Shown: positions 42,926 to 54,150 of the stretch, in pieces
Layout: each line of letters starts with the position of its first letter
Position numbering within the stretch: the stretch's first letter is position 1
Origin: Acanthosepion lycidas
Taxonomy: Eukaryota > Mollusca > Cephalopoda > Sepiida > Sepiidae
Assembly (NCBI GenBank): GCA_963932145.1
Contig: OZ010577.1
Span: 17,241,589-17,305,588 of the forward strand
Direction of reading: 5' to 3'
Length of the DNA: 64,000 nt
Position numbers and translations under genes: made by a program
The notes under the pieces: generated by a model
What the model saw: the letters and a program-made list of their open reading frames with translations, nothing else
Database searches by the model: none
What the model was told of the DNA's origin: nothing

Positions 42926-43381
42926 TGCAGAACCATTTTTTTGTTGCTTCAAGTTTTTCTTCATCTGTGATGAGATTGTCTCATACTCAGAGGCGGTGGC
43001 AATTGCAATTACATTTGCAGTTTATGTCTGGTTTTGTGTTTTGGTTTTCGCTGGTGTAGTCTCTGTGAATATTATCATTTTTTGGACTAAACGAGAACAC
43101 ATTATGCCGAGAATTTTACGGATTATGAACGGTGCATGCGAATCTAAGTGAGTACAAAGATTTGTCGCCATTCTTGTCGAGCTGTTCTCGATGCGAAATC
43201 ACTGTATACATCTCGAAGGAGACTGTGGAAAATATATATTACAGGATAAGTATTATTTCAAAGTAAAATTTAATAAATAATTCTTTTGTTAGCATTTTTC
43301 CACTCAAATCTTGTGTCGAAAATTTGAGGCGAAAAATGAAATAGCTATACTCATGAGGTATTTTGGGATTTCTAAATGATG
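42926..43381. other. Unassigned spacer
   Basis: Open frames at 42894-43151 are continuations of RTE-like antisense or chance. Nothing recognised. Confidence 0.4.

Positions 43382-43439
<58 letters not shown>
43382..43439. repeat. (TA)n microsatellite
   Basis: It abuts the 5' truncation point of the LINE-X copy at 43440. Confidence 0.97.
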
Positions 43440-43441
<2 letters not shown>

Positions 43442-43990
43442 GCCATTGCATGGAGTATTGTTGTCATATATGGTCTGGATCCCCTTCTATTTGTCTCAAG
43501 GTCCTTGATAAAATTCAAAGACGGATATGCAATGTAATTGGCCTTGATCTGGCATCTCGTCTGCAGCCGATTATCTCACAGACGTGCCGATGCCTCTTTT
43601 TTTACAAATACTTTCATGACAACTGCTCTGATGAGCTGCTTTCCCTGGTTCCAGGACCTCATGAATTTAAGCGTTCAATTAGCCTAGCATCTTGCTCTCA
43701 CCTTTTCACTGTCGAAACTGTTAAATGTAGCCATCTCTTCTACTCCAATAACTTCACGTCTCGCACTTCTTGCCTGTGGAACTCCCTCCTTATTTCTTGT
43801 TTTTCTGGTAGATATAATCTCCAACTATTGAAATGTAACGTCAATAGACGTCTCCAGATGCCTTGATCTATCCTCCAACCTTCTCTTCATCCTTTCCTCT
43901 ATCACTCCTCTTTGTTTTTGCTCCAATTCTGTAACCCCTTGCGTGCTAGTGGCTTCCCGCCTTGCCTGGGTTTGAATGCTTAAAGTTATA
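43440..43990 (+). mobile_element. LINE-X C-terminal copy, open frame preserved
   Basis: The best preserved C-terminus of the family. From about 43447 to the stop at 43866 it reads HCMEYCCHIWSGSPSICLKV, LDKIQRRICNVIGLDLASRL, FFYKYFHDNCSDELLSLVPG, PHEFKRSISLASCSHLFTVE, SHLFYSNNFTSRTSCLWNSL and LLKCNVNRRLQMP. The tail CTGTAACCCCTTGCGTGCTA and GTGGCTTCCCGCCTTGCCTG ends near 43985. Reverse transcriptase motifs are absent because the copy is 5'-truncated at the (TA)n array. It serves as the local reference for the other LINE-X relics. Confidence 0.85.
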
Positions 43991-44124
43991 TATATATATG
44001 AGCCACTTAATTTCGTAGTAATGCCTTTCAAAGTTCATGAATTCATCTTTCTCTATGCATGTTCTAAACACTAAGGAAACATTCATTCAGGAATTCATTG
44101 ACCGATCAACTTATATGCCTGTCG

Positions 44125-44365
44125 GTTGAACTATATAAAATCTTTCACTTAAAAATACGTGTCTTAAGTCTAGTAGCTATTATAGATCTTTCCAGTATTT
44201 ATGAGATTTCATTCCTAACCTTTTATTTGATGGCATTGTTTTCTCTTGGAGTTACATGTAATATTAATTTTTTGCTGTCGCTGCTGCTGAAAGTCCTTAG
44301 GCGGTTTCTGTTGTTTCGTACAGTTCTTTGTATGTGATTCTCTAGCGCAAGTCTACAAGATTGGA
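44125..44365 (+). repeat. Dispersed repeat family R, copy 2
   Basis: Matches 7030-7300 in the same orientation: CTAGTAGCTATTATAG, TTCCTAACCTTTTATTTGA, GGCGGTTTCTGTTGTTTCG and ACAGTTCTTTGTATGTGATT. The copies are diverged. Confidence 0.6.
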
Positions 44366-44883
44366 AGAAGTGTGGAATTCACCAAGGCCCACAGATCTTA
44401 GAATGCGGTTAGATATTTCTGAATGTTTAGCGCCATGCATGACATCCATATAAAAGTCTGGATCTGACAACTCTTTTACTGTTAAGTGGTAGTTAAGAAG
44501 AAAGAAAACTATTTATTTAATCGCGAGGAATTATGTTTGGTGACTTCGTGTTACAATGTGCAACATTCCACTGAAATCAGCTGTTTCGAAAGGTTTGACC
44601 AATTCTGCTCCAGCTTTCAACACTTATAATCATATCATTTGGATTGTTAATCCGGTGGTTCGGTTCTAAATTGAACCGTTCAGTCCTCCTCCGACGTCGA
44701 AATCGACGGGAGAGTTTACTACATGACCCAGACATCTATTTTGGAAATGATAACTGGCGTTGGCTAATGGAAACTGTCGACAGAGAGACGACATTAGGAC
44801 AGCATCCCTGTCTGAAGCAAGTAAAACAGAACAAATGAAAGAAGGGATCGCAGTAGAATCCATGCCCCTTCCAATTATTGATT
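44366..44883. other. Unassigned spacer
   Basis: Open frames at 44644-44929 on both strands are unrecognised. Confidence 0.4.
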
Positions 44884-44955
44884 TGTTCCTTTTTATCCTT
44901 TCACCACAATCAAGGCAATAAAGCCTCAAAGACGCAATGGGTTACTGAGTGTAAA
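44884..44955 (-). mobile_element. LINE-X 3' tail fragment
   Basis: Minus strand: AGTAACCCATTGCGTCTTTG, AGGCTTTATTGCCTTGATTG and TGGTGAAAGG. Only the tail is present. Confidence 0.55.
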
Positions 44956-45024
44956 ATGATACGAGAAAAAGAGAAAATCCTCACCTGCTACAAAGAAATG
45001 CAAGGTCATTCCATCCACATTAAT

Positions 45025-45280
45025 GAGTCAAACTGTAAACATAGGTTCAGTTTTTACTTGACTGTAAAGATCATTCCGGTTTACAGCTTGAGTCAAATTG
45101 TAGTCATATTTTCAGTTTATAATTGGGTCAAACTGTAGACACAGGTTCAGTTTATACTTGAGTCAGACTGTCAACACAGGTCCAGATTAAACCAGAGATA
45201 AAATGTCAACATAGGTCCAATTTACACTGTCAAACTGTGGATATAGATTCAGTTTATACCCAAATCTGATTTGCAAGCAT
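45025..45280. repeat. Degenerate tandem repeat, about 40-bp unit
   Basis: About six diverged units built on GAGTCAAACTGTAGACACAG and GTTCAGTTTATACTT. Confidence 0.7.
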
Positions 45281-45394
45281 CCTCTCAGAAGGATTAAAAC
45301 CGGATTTTAAAGGTGTTTTGTTGTTGTTTTTTTTTTATCCCGTAAGGTTGTAGTGTTTCTTGGGTAAAATAGCCTGACGGAGGCTCTCCAGACC

Positions 45395-45498
45395 GGTTTT
45401 GAATTCAGATTTTTCCTTCTCCCAGTCAAGGCTATAAAACCAATCTGTCCTACTATTTACCAATAGGTGGGAGGAGGAGAAGAGGATTCATACTTTCC
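45395..45498 (-). repeat. SINE body fragment
   Basis: Minus-strand blocks CCCAAGAGA-flanked TTGGGAAAGTATGAATCC, GTAGGACAGATTGGTTTTAT and AGCCTTGACTGGGAGAAGG match the 33.4 kb SINE body. It stops at the edge of PLE-2 copy B. Confidence 0.55.
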
Positions 45499-45499
45499 C

Positions 45500-46345
45500 A
45501 AGAGACACTATTTACATTATTCGGACTATTGTCCTCATCGTTTCGGCTGTTATACGCTACGGGCTTTTTTAGGTGGTTGGAATATCGAAGTGAACCCTTT
45601 ATTTTGCTCTACTGGGGTAGACTGGTTTAGTTCCACGTGATGTCAGTTATCTCCTGTTAATTTCCCTCTCCAAGTTCTCCACTGCATAAACCACGTATTG
45701 AACTCACACTCTTTGGATCCTGTCACTGGATCTAACTAACGCCTTTATCAACTGTGCCATGTGTCCTTGAGGAATTTCTGGGTATTATAAACTTAATGTC
45801 TACAGCAACCGTTTTTTACCAGTGCTCATATTGCAATTTTTTTGCTGTTATCACATCATGTTTTAACCAGAGCTCATATTGCAATTTTTGTTGTTATTAT
45901 TGCTTTTCTCTGGCACTCCTTATTACTGGTTCCTATATTGTATTCTACCACCCACACATCCAAACATTTTGATCGGCATAACACTAATTCTTCCAGATCA
46001 AAGTATGATATTATTATTATTATATGTATTCCATTCTATGCTTGGTCGGCTTAGGAGATTTTTGTGGCCTATCATATGTGCTGATTCCTTAAGTTTACGA
46101 ATTTTTTAATGGTGTTACTTGTCTATGATCTCAACCTGATCCCTTCCTTTTCTCTCTATATGGGGTCAGCCACACCTGATTTTTCCACTTCCCCTCGTGT
46201 TAGGCTTAAGTTCGACATTCCAACCACCTGAAGACGTAATAACGTAATAGATATTGCGACAAAGATGAGGCCAATAGTCCGAATAATGTAAATAATGTAC
46301 ATAATACCTCATCTCAGAAATAATGTACATAATACCTCATCTCAG
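45500..46345 (-). mobile_element. PLE-2 copy B, 5'-truncated, inverted pLTR at its 5' end
   Basis: Read on the minus strand: an inverted terminal-repeat fragment (46345-46208; it includes a short internal duplication of ATGTACATAATACCTCATCT), then the GIY-YIG relic (46200-46010), a linker, the tRNA-like block TGGCACAGTTGATAAAG...GAGTTCAATACG (45760-45690), and the forward terminal repeat to about 45500, with a degraded hammerhead-like core (CTAAAAA in place of CTGAAGA). The layout is the same as copy A on the opposite strand. Confidence 0.7.
46010..46200 (-). pseudogene. GIY-YIG C-terminal relic, PLE-2 copy B
   Basis: Broken minus-strand frames give TRGEVEKSGVADPI, a VEIIDK-like stretch, IRKLKESAHMIGHKNLLSRP and SIEWN. 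It is the same protein region as 6330-6540. Several indels. Confidence 0.65.
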
Positions 46346-46411
46346 AAATATAGACAGATTCATGTCAATATTTATCTTAAATGTAAAAAAAGCAAATATC
46401 AATAACTATAC

Positions 46412-46415
<4 letters not shown>

Positions 46416-46455
<40 letters not shown>
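46416..46455. repeat. (TA)n microsatellite
   Basis: About 40 bp, close to the 5' side of PLE-2 copy B. Confidence 0.95.
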
Positions 46456-46457
<2 letters not shown>

Positions 46458-47469
46458 CCAATATGAACAACAAATCTTGAAGAATAAAATCTCAGACTAC
46501 CAAATAAGTTGTTATAAATATCTCTGCTCGTCTCGAATATTCCTTCCCATTCAGATCCTCTGCAACAACATGAGTTCATGAAAATGACGCCGATATTTTA
46601 TATTTGTAGCCAAATCCTTTTGTGCAGTACTGTAGATTGCATTTTAAGGTCGATTTTAGCATAAAAATCAGATGTTGCAGAATTATGGCTTTGCCGATAT
46701 TTGTTAGGCCAGAGATCGTTGCTGGAATCTACATAAAAAGAAAATTCAAATGTTTATTTTCCGGACGGTAGGTCCCCCGCCTATTTTACATATAACCATT
46801 TTTTTATTCCTGGCATATCTCTACATCATCTTTTCAAGTTGCAATTGTTCGGCTCTTTTATAGGTGTTAAAATATCTTCTTGTGCACTGTAACGAATTTA
46901 GTAAATCTTACTCGTTCAAAAAGAACTGCAGACCTCTCGAGGAGGTAACAGATATTTAGAAATAAGATTAAAAACTGATTTCAAAAGCCAGAATTTCCAA
47001 CATGAACGTAAAACGACGCCACTCGTTGAAAGATGGCCGACTTTATACAAAAGGGCGCCCTGCAATCAGACGTCTCTTTGTTTTTCAGAATAAATATTGG
47101 GGGTGGTTATCGTTGCCCACAGAGAAGCGAGAGAAATATTTCTTAATTTTATATGAAATTTTATATTGTTTGATCAAGACCAACAACTACTACCTAATCA
47201 ATGTTTAATACGGTGACTAGAAAATTATAGTTACAACATAAAGTCAGTTTTCATGTATTATGTCCAATGCATGCCTAAAATTTTTAGATAGGAAAAAGCA
47301 GTAGACGCCAATATTTACGGTATACGAGAAATATTGTTTAGGAAACAGAGTCGAAAATCGAGTATTCAAGTACAGTCAATGATGAAGGATTTTAAATAAT
47401 GATTGCCAAGGCAATTAGCTTTCACCACACGAATTATTGACGGAACATGATCTTTCTGACTCTCATTTG
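46456..47469. other. Unassigned, no gene seen
   Basis: A plus-strand open frame at 47002-47208 is unrecognised. Nothing else supported. Confidence 0.4.
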
Positions 47470-47493
47470 GCCTTCTAACGTAATAAGCTAACC

Positions 47494-47494
<1 letters not shown>

Positions 47495-47526
<32 letters not shown>

Positions 47527-47595
47527 TCATACTTTGATCTGGAAGAATTAGTGTTATGCCGATCAAAATGTTTGGATGTGTGGGTGGTAGAATAT
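47495..47595 (+). repeat. (AAT)n plus a PLE-2-associated fragment
   Basis: (AAT)n at 47495-47525, then ATCATACTTTGATCTGGAAG and GATCAAAATGTTTGGATGTG, the reverse complement of 46013-45945 inside copy B. Only this short piece of the element is present. Confidence 0.7.
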
Positions 47596-47924
47596 TTAGA
47601 GGTTTGCAACAAGAAATCAGTGGGCCCAGTTCGAATTCCTGAACTATCGATTCAAAATGGTAACTCTCAGCGACCTGAAGCTATACAAAGGTGGTTAGAC
47701 ATTGTATGCGTAAAACAAAATTGATATATTTCAACGGATATTGATAATCTCACTGGTTATTATCCTGAATGCTACAGATACCTATAGTCATTGGGCTCAA
47801 GGTGGGTGCCATTGGTATCATCGAGATTCTTGTTTTCAAGATTATGACTTGTGTGCCTATCTATACTCATTATATACAAGGTTTGTTCGGAAAGTATTCA
47901 GAAACTTCTTGAGGGCTGCAGAAT

Positions 47925-48055
47925 TAATTTCAACTCGGAACTAAAAGTTAGTATTAGGGGTTAGGGTTAGAGTTTTTAAAATCGAGTTGAAATTAATTCC
48001 GAGTTGAATTTAATTCCGAGTTGAAATTAGTTCCCAGTTGAAATTAGTTCTGTCA
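47925..48055. repeat. Inverted then tandem GAGTTGAAATTAATTCC units
   Basis: ATTAATTTCAACTCG (47927) pairs with CGAGTTGAAATTAAT (about 47983). Four 18-bp direct units follow up to 48050. The loop carries GGGGTTAGGGTTAG. Confidence 0.8.
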
Positions 48056-48059
48056 CTCT

Positions 48060-49954
48060 TTAAAGGTGACCTTACTGTATAACAGTAATCTTCCGAGGTG
48101 GGGGTTGCTCAATCGGTAGCTAAATGCCGTAGAAAGAACTTGTGTTCTGTTTGACCGACCGTCATATTTACCATGTTGGCATGTGTCGGTTTCACATCAC
48201 CTGGCAAAACATCATTTGCCTCAGGTATGTCAGCCAACTTACTGTCTAGACCGATGACTTTCTCCTCAACAATAATCACCGTTGAAATAGGCGTCAGACA
48301 ATGAACGAATTTAAGGAATAAGGAGATGGCGACAGAGCGGCTGATGCTGATGAAGAAGTTAATCGTTGCAGAAAATGATACTGTGGTAAATGTGTGAGAT
48401 CGGAAGGGAATTAATTTGAAGGCGATTGAAGTAATATTGAGCAAGGTAGGCCAAGTTAATATGACATGGGAGTCTTTCCGAATTTTAAATAATAGCTTCA
48501 GACTATTATTTTTTAGGGGTAAGGTATTTTGGCTCAAACCTTCCGAGGCTGACCTTTTAAGATCAGATGGTAGACAAAATAGGGTTGTTGATTTTGATTG
48601 ACTGAGCCGAACTTGGGAAAGATAGTGAGATAGAAAGTGATTTCGAGGAGTTCATTTTTTACACGTCATACACAGTAGACGTAGTTATTTTATGTTTCGG
48701 GAAACTTGCTCCCTAGTGGGGGTGATAGAGCGACCCCACTGGCTAGTTAAAAATGTGCACGTTGACGTGCTTAATAAAATAGATGAGTTTAAAATCCTTT
48801 TTGTTGGAGTTCTCATTTTACCTCCGAACTAAAAACCAACTAGAGATCACCCGACCGAGAGAAGAATGAGAGGAAGACAATTTTATAATAATCGCCTAAA
48901 CACTGTCAACCAACACGCCCTTACAACAAAGAAGAGTATACATTTTGCTTATTTGGCGTAGTGGCCAAGACCTCCCCAGAAGAGAGGGAGTATGCAATAC
49001 GAAGAAACCTGGAGTATATTTCGTTCTTGTCTTTATGTGTTCGTGCGTCTTTCAATGATTATAACATTTCTGGATTTTATTTTTGTAGTGAGGTATGGAT
49101 TTCAAATGTTTGACATCTGAAATAAAAATGCCAAAGAAGTCATTTCCTATGTACGATATGCAATTATCCCCCACCAAAAGAAAAAAAAAACGATAAAACT
49201 AAACACCTTAAAATCTCTTTGAGGATCGCATTCCGAAAAATGTGACATTTATTTCTTGGAGACAAGTTCTGATTTTTGGAAGCGGAGTTGACAAATGGCC
49301 AATATCTAAGGGAACAGGAAAAGCACTGCAAAAAACAGGGAACACTACTTGGGATATGTTTTGGTCCAGGTTAGGACCAAGGAAGAACAACACGAACACA
49401 AGAGTAGAAATAACGAAGGTATATTACACGAAATAATAATACAAGATGTGGAAGGTGTTAGCATGACTGTCAGTCTGGTTTGGAGTGAACTACTTGAGAG
49501 GCGTATTATACATAGTGTTAGGAAGAGTTCATTCTGTAGTTATAGGTAAGGACCCATAACAGGATATTTCAGGAGTATTTCTCTATTTATTCATTTGGAA
49601 AATATAAGTAACAATGTGCATTATTATTATTACAATTGTTATTCCGAATTCATGGGAGAGACGACGCATGCTTTCGACGCTCCAAGAAATTAACGGATTC
49701 CGTGCTCAGCTGAAAGGTAAATAGTACTTTATGTATTATTTAAATATATCATAATTCTGAATGCCATAAATTATACTAATGTTGTTTTAACGATTCAAAT
49801 GTACGTGAAAACGGATTAACGAATGAAAATAATAGAAAAATAAAAATACCAGAATTTCTTTCTTCTTTTTTCTCCAATACCATTTTTTGATGAAGCTTTA
49901 ATAAAAGTGAAACATCTTACATTGATAAACGCTTTCTATTTGTTCTTTATTTTA
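48060..49954. other. Unassigned, no gene recognised
   Basis: The longest open frame is 142 codons on the minus strand (48537-48109), of ordinary composition with two Ile/Phe-rich hydrophobic stretches. I do not recognise it and see no splice, promoter or homology support. Others (49208-49549) are short. Confidence 0.35.
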
Positions 49955-49980
49955 TCAGATTTCCATCCGTATTTGAACCC

Positions 49981-49986
<6 letters not shown>

Positions 49987-50051
<65 letters not shown>
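49987..50051. repeat. (TA)n microsatellite
   Basis: It forms the 3' end of the PLE-T fragment on the minus strand. Confidence 0.97.
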
Positions 50052-50054
<3 letters not shown>

Positions 50055-50239
50055 TGTCTGTGTGTGTATTTAGGCAGCAAATTCTCTTTTAGACATATCT
50101 GATTGAATAAATTACAGACATTATGTCTGTTAATTTTTAATAAAATCCGTTCATACTCACGAATAACCTTTCGTGTATTGAAGTTAAATGATGAGAGAAA
50201 TGTGCTATATCTGTTTAAATTTCTTTTATTTTCATTTCC

Positions 50240-50276
50240 AAAGTACTTTCGATCTTTTTCTAAGATCATCTTCAGG
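50240..50276 (-). ncRNA. Hammerhead-like motif in PLE-T
   Basis: CTGAAGA (50275-50269), one unpaired U, stem II GATCTT/AAGATC (perfect 6 bp), GAAA, a 2-bp stem III (AG..CT) and U17. Stem I pairing is poor. The extra U after A9 also occurs in the 30.7 kb copy. Confidence 0.45.
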
Positions 50277-50357
50277 GCTACTATTTTTTTTACCTGATGG
50301 GTTTGAAATCTCGCACATTATTTTTATTTTGTAGGTGAAATCTTAATTCCTATTGTA

Positions 50358-50360
<3 letters not shown>

Positions 50361-50427
<67 letters not shown>
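50361..50427. repeat. (TA)n microsatellite
   Basis: About 67 bp, followed by a short TG run and GA-rich tract to 50467. Confidence 0.97.
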
Positions 50428-50430
<3 letters not shown>

Positions 50431-50556
50431 TGTGTGTGTGTGTTAAAGAGAGAGGAGAGAGGAGAGATACAATTACATATATCAGACTAATATATCTGTC
50501 TCTATATATTAAATTTTTCTTGTAAGACAAATTCACAATATTTAATGGATTTCTTT

Positions 50557-50915
50557 TAGTATCTGTCTATATTTATGAGATGAGGTATTATGTACATTAT
50601 TTACATTATTCAGACTATTATTCTCATCTTTGCCGCCACATTTATTACAACGTTTCGGCCGTTGTACGCTCTGGCCCTCTTCAGGTGGTTGGAATGTCAA
50701 ACTTAACACTTTATTTCGCTCACCGGGGTAGACAGTTCTAGTTCCACGTGCCATGTTTAATGGATGTCAGTTATCAGTTATCGCCTCTTAATTTCCATCA
50801 AGGACACATGACACAGTGGATAAAGGCGTTGGATAGATCCAGTGACAGGACAAAGAGTGTGAGTTCAATACCCGGTTAAGGCGATGGAGAACTTTCAGAT
50901 GGAAATTAACAGGAG
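50557..50915 (+). mobile_element. PLE-2 copy C: inverted pLTR joined to the tRNA-like block
   Basis: 50557-50796 is the PLE-2 terminal repeat in minus orientation, with the best preserved hammerhead-like core of the family. From 50797 the plus-oriented tRNA-like block begins (AAGGACACATGACACAGTGG, box B GAGTTCAATACCCGG) and stops near 50915. Both arms contain GATGGAAATTAA at their inner or outer limit. This is the inverted-pLTR-plus-truncated-body junction again, here lacking coding sequence. Confidence 0.7.
50645..50695 (-). ncRNA. Hammerhead-like motif in PLE-2
   Basis: CTGAAGA (50684-50678), an extra or bulged G, stem II GGCC/GGCC closing a 12-nt loop, GAAA (50656-50653), and a 2-bp AC/GU stem III with A17. 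A CCAC just upstream of the core can pair with GTGG downstream, but only by skipping an AATAAAT spacer, so canonical stem I is not satisfied. Confidence 0.4.
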
Positions 50916-51962
50916 CGTCAATTCTCAGCAATCTTCTATTTACACACACTACCATTTTAAGGAACGCACATTTCCGTGTTCAGATTTTGTTGAAAATCCT
51001 ATTTACTTAGTTTCGTATCAAAAACGAAAACAAAGCTTTTTCTAAAGAATTAATGGATTTCTTTTTAATTCCGACATTTTTCTTATTTCAAATGTTATTT
51101 TAATGGATACTCGTGTTTGAAATAGACGACCCGTTTTTCAATTTAAACTGTGAGTATTATGCCTATCAACATGTGCATTCGAGAAAACTGCGCAAACCTA
51201 CAGACGTATTGCACTGTGCTTAAAACGAAAAACAGGCGTCTATTTCAAACACGGGAAAAACTAATCTTATAAATAAACTAAACAATACTGAATATAAAAT
51301 CTAATTTACTTATGGAACATAAACGAGAGATAAGCTTTCCGAATTGATAATGATCTAATACTAAGTGTCTATTGAAAATCCGCCAATAAAAATGATCTCA
51401 TAAACTTCTGTTCACACCATAAACACAACTTAAAATTCTGAATAATTATCGATTTCTATTTAAGAGCACTTAAAATTTGTAGCCCTCAGTATTTACGTAA
51501 TGTAGAGAAATACATTGTAAATACTTTTAATCTCTTTCCATATCCTAATTACTTCACATATAATGATGGTCGTAAAGCTTACCGGATTCACAGAATTAGA
51601 AAAGTCAATGATATAAATACATTTTCAAATAAGACGTCCATGGGATTTAAGTTATGGACAAACTGTCCAGTGTTCAAGCTGTGTTCTGTTTTTGCTCAAG
51701 TACTTTCAACACACACACCCACACACATTATTGAGGCATTTGTTATATTACTTTTCTGTTTTTTCTTGCTTTCTCGCAAGTTTTTTTTTTTTTTTAATAT
51801 TCGGATCTAAGTTGTTGAAAAAAGATCCTAGTTCCTCGTGTCTTGCGGAACGTGAATATTAAAAAAAAAACATGCGAGAAAGAAGAAAAGGCAGATAAAA
51901 AGATTATTAAACGGAAATGTTCCGTAGTCTTTAATAACACATGCCTCAATAATGACATGCTG

Positions 51963-51966
<4 letters not shown>
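50916..51966. other. Unassigned, no gene seen
   Basis: No recognised repeat or coding relic. Confidence 0.4.

Positions 51967-52057
<91 letters not shown>
51967..52057. repeat. (TA)n followed by (GATA)n
   Basis: TA to about 52023, then GATA units to 52057. Confidence 0.97.
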
Positions 52058-52794
52058 CATTCACATAAAATTTGGTTCTAGGTTCTGACATTTCACCTAT
52101 CTTAGCAGACCTATGATCAAAATATGGGGTATTTAATATCAGAAGCGATAAAAAAAAAACATAGCAGAATGAAAAAGAAACGAAATTAAATTGGCTTGAT
52201 TGTATATCCAAGCATTATATACCCAAACATATAAAAAAGAAGTAAATTTAAAAGTTACAAATTTCACCATCGCGTAACTTTCGCGTGCGCATGTGCAGTG
52301 ACATTAACTCAAATATGTCTTGAGTCCGATGAAGTCCGAAAGAGCGAAATGCGTCACACGAAACTTGACGTAATGCAAGTCGTCTCTTTAATAATTTGTT
52401 GGAGTATCTCCCGTGTATTTACAAGCTCAGATGTGAAGAGGTGGGCACTGACTATTTAAGTATTCACTACCACATTCTAAACGAATCTGTTACTAGAAAA
52501 CAGCCCTCCTGATTTCCCTGACATGTCATCAATGTACTGAAGATAAAGAGGCCTATGCTAACGATATAGGTGTTAATACTTTGAAAAAGAGCGACCTTGT
52601 ACAGAAAATCAACATCCTCTACTAAGTCTTCCAAGAAAAAGAACTCAAGATAAACCTTTCCAAAACAAACTTTAATGTGGAATTGAAATGAAAACACTGA
52701 TGGCACATACCTTGAATCTATCATAAATATTCGTGATGTGGAATTAGTGAATACTAAACACTTCATTTTCATCGATTTATTGATCATTCTTTTA
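52058..52794. other. Unassigned, no gene seen
   Basis: The open frame at 52467-52799 (110 codons, minus) is unrecognised. Confidence 0.4.
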
Positions 52795-53065
52795 AGCATT
52801 TCCCTCCATGCAAGGTGGGAGTGCCACCAGCACGCAAAGGGTTATGGAGGGTAGAGAACAAGAGTAAAGAAACGTGTTTTGGAGAGGATAAAGAGAAGGA
52901 TGGGGAACAAGATCAAGATTGCAGATGATGTCGATTGACATTACACTTGAATATTTGATTATAGTTATCAAGGAAGCAAGTAAGAGGAAGAGAATCCCAC
53001 AGACGGAAAGTGCGAGAGAAGAAACTGTTTGAATAGAAGAGACGGTTACATTTAACCGTTTTATA
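52795..53065 (-). mobile_element. LINE-X 3' end fragment
   Basis: Reversed tail TAAGCATTTCCCTCCATGCA and AGCACGCAAAGGGTTATGGA on the plus strand, then the reversed C-terminus. The minus strand reads RLNVTVSSIQTVSS and LSVCGILFL, colinear with 28081-28360. Confidence 0.65.
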
Positions 53066-53299
53066 TCACATTTAGTATGGGAGACAGAGATATTGAACAT
53101 AAACCAGGCTACACTGGAGATAGTTTCGTTCAACACCGCAAACTGCCACAAAGGTAAAGCATTAAACCGAAACTCTGGTCATGTTCTTAAATAGTTTCAT
53201 CAAATTGATACTTTCATAAAGATGGATTGAATTCATTTAAAAATATCAAAACTTTCTACTCTATACAGCCGCTTTCTCAGATCAATGATTAAAAATTGC

Positions 53300-53470
53300 T
53301 TTGTGAGTGTGAATCCTGTGGGTCATGGCGAATACCCTTCTTCTTCGAATCTGGCGCTACAGAATCACAAACAAAGAACTGTACCAGATAAAAAAAACAT
53401 ATCGTGAGGACTTTCAGCAGCAGTAACAACGAAAATGCATATAACATGTAACGCGAAGAGAAAATGTCAT
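53300..53470 (-). repeat. Dispersed repeat family R, copy 3
   Basis: The minus strand gives TGTTATATGCATTTTCGTTG, TTACTGCTGCTGAAAGTCCT, GTACAGTTCTTTGTTTGTGA and TTCTGTAGCGCCAG, colinear with 7200-7290 and 44275-44350. Confidence 0.65.
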
Positions 53471-53679
53471 AACCAAGATGTTGACATTCCACACAACTTC
53501 AAGGAAGGAAACCCGTCAAAATTACACAAACATGGGAAATCAATATACACATATATAAACATACGCATATATATACTCGACTCTCTCATCGAATTCGACG
53601 TATGAGGGTGAAGCAGATCAGTTCCCAGGAAACCGACAGCCCAACGACAGCACATGAGATTTGATTATAGTGGTGAAGG

Positions 53680-53925
53680 TTTCGTGTAGGACCATCCACA
53701 CTTTTTGAAGGGCCGAATACAGAGACCTGGTGCACTAAGTGCCACACACTATCTTCCGTATTCAGAGTTGTCCATCTCCTAGCCACCCCGCTATTTAACC
53801 ATAGCTGGATGGAGAAGAAGATTCATAGCTTTCCCAATGACGTAATGAATGTAATTGAATGTAATGGATTCGACTGGAATTCAAACTCGGCTCTCCGGTT
53901 CCTCAATCCAAGCTGCTATCCATAT
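53680..53925 (-). repeat. tRNA-type SINE, degenerate
   Basis: Minus strand: AGGAACCGGAGAGCCGAGTT, GAATTCCAGTCGAATCC (B-box-like), CATTGGGAAAGCTATGAATC and GCTATGGTTAAATAGCGGGG, matching the SINE body order. It ends at a (TA)n array. Confidence 0.6.

Positions 53926-53928
<3 letters not shown>

Positions 53929-53993
<65 letters not shown>
53929..53993. repeat. (TA)n microsatellite
   Basis: Lies between a SINE on one side and the family S copy on the other. Confidence 0.97.
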
Positions 53994-53994
<1 letters not shown>

Positions 53995-53998
<4 letters not shown>

Positions 53999-54150
53999 TT
54001 AAAGTGAACATAGAAGTCAACACTTAGAGGCGACAGTCTGTTTCATGCTATATGCAATCGTCAGGGCACATATGCTGTTATTTTTCTCGGCTATTTATAT
54101 ATATACGGGTTAGTGGTGCACTGTGGGTATTCTGTTATGGCGGTTATTTC
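53995..54150 (-). repeat. Repeat family S, copy 2, best hammerhead core
   Basis: Matches 59300-59545 in opposite orientation (shared GTGGTGCA...TGGGTA, GCACATATG, CATGAAACAG, CTGTCGCC-like blocks). Its 3' end runs into (TA)n. Confidence 0.65.
54025..54072 (-). ncRNA. Hammerhead-like ribozyme core in family S
   Basis: Core CTGACGA (54064-54058); U-U at 10.1/11.1 then TGC/GCA as stem II with an ATATA loop; GAA (54044-54042); stem III ACA/TGT (54041-54039 with 54035-54033) with a 3-nt loop; C17 at 54032. All invariant core bases are present. Stem I is weak (G-C then mismatches), so activity may be lost. Confidence 0.6.

Larger units (their letters stand above)
49987..50297 (-). mobile_element. 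PLE-T fragment: pLTR plus start of ORF
   Basis: On the minus strand: a hammerhead-like motif (50276-50240), an A-rich leader, then the frame VIREYERILLKINRHNVCNL, FNQICLKENLLPKYTHRHS, breaking into (TA)n. The FNxxCLxxNLLPKY stretch resembles the N-terminal conserved segment of Penelope-type proteins. The same leader plus N-terminus ending at a microsatellite is seen at 30.8 kb and 58.5 kb. Confidence 0.6.

Noticed and set aside
47880..47915. Mariner-type end (ACAAGGTTTGTTCGGAAAGTA)
   Set aside because: No inverted partner or transposase relic was found nearby.
47955..47975. GGGGTTAGGGTTAG as an interstitial telomere
   Set aside because: Only about two units, inside a local inverted/tandem repeat; too short to claim.
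48109..48537. 142-codon open frame on the minus strand
   Set aside because: Unrecognised, hydrophobic, with no splice, promoter or repeat-family support; AT-driven chance frame is likely.
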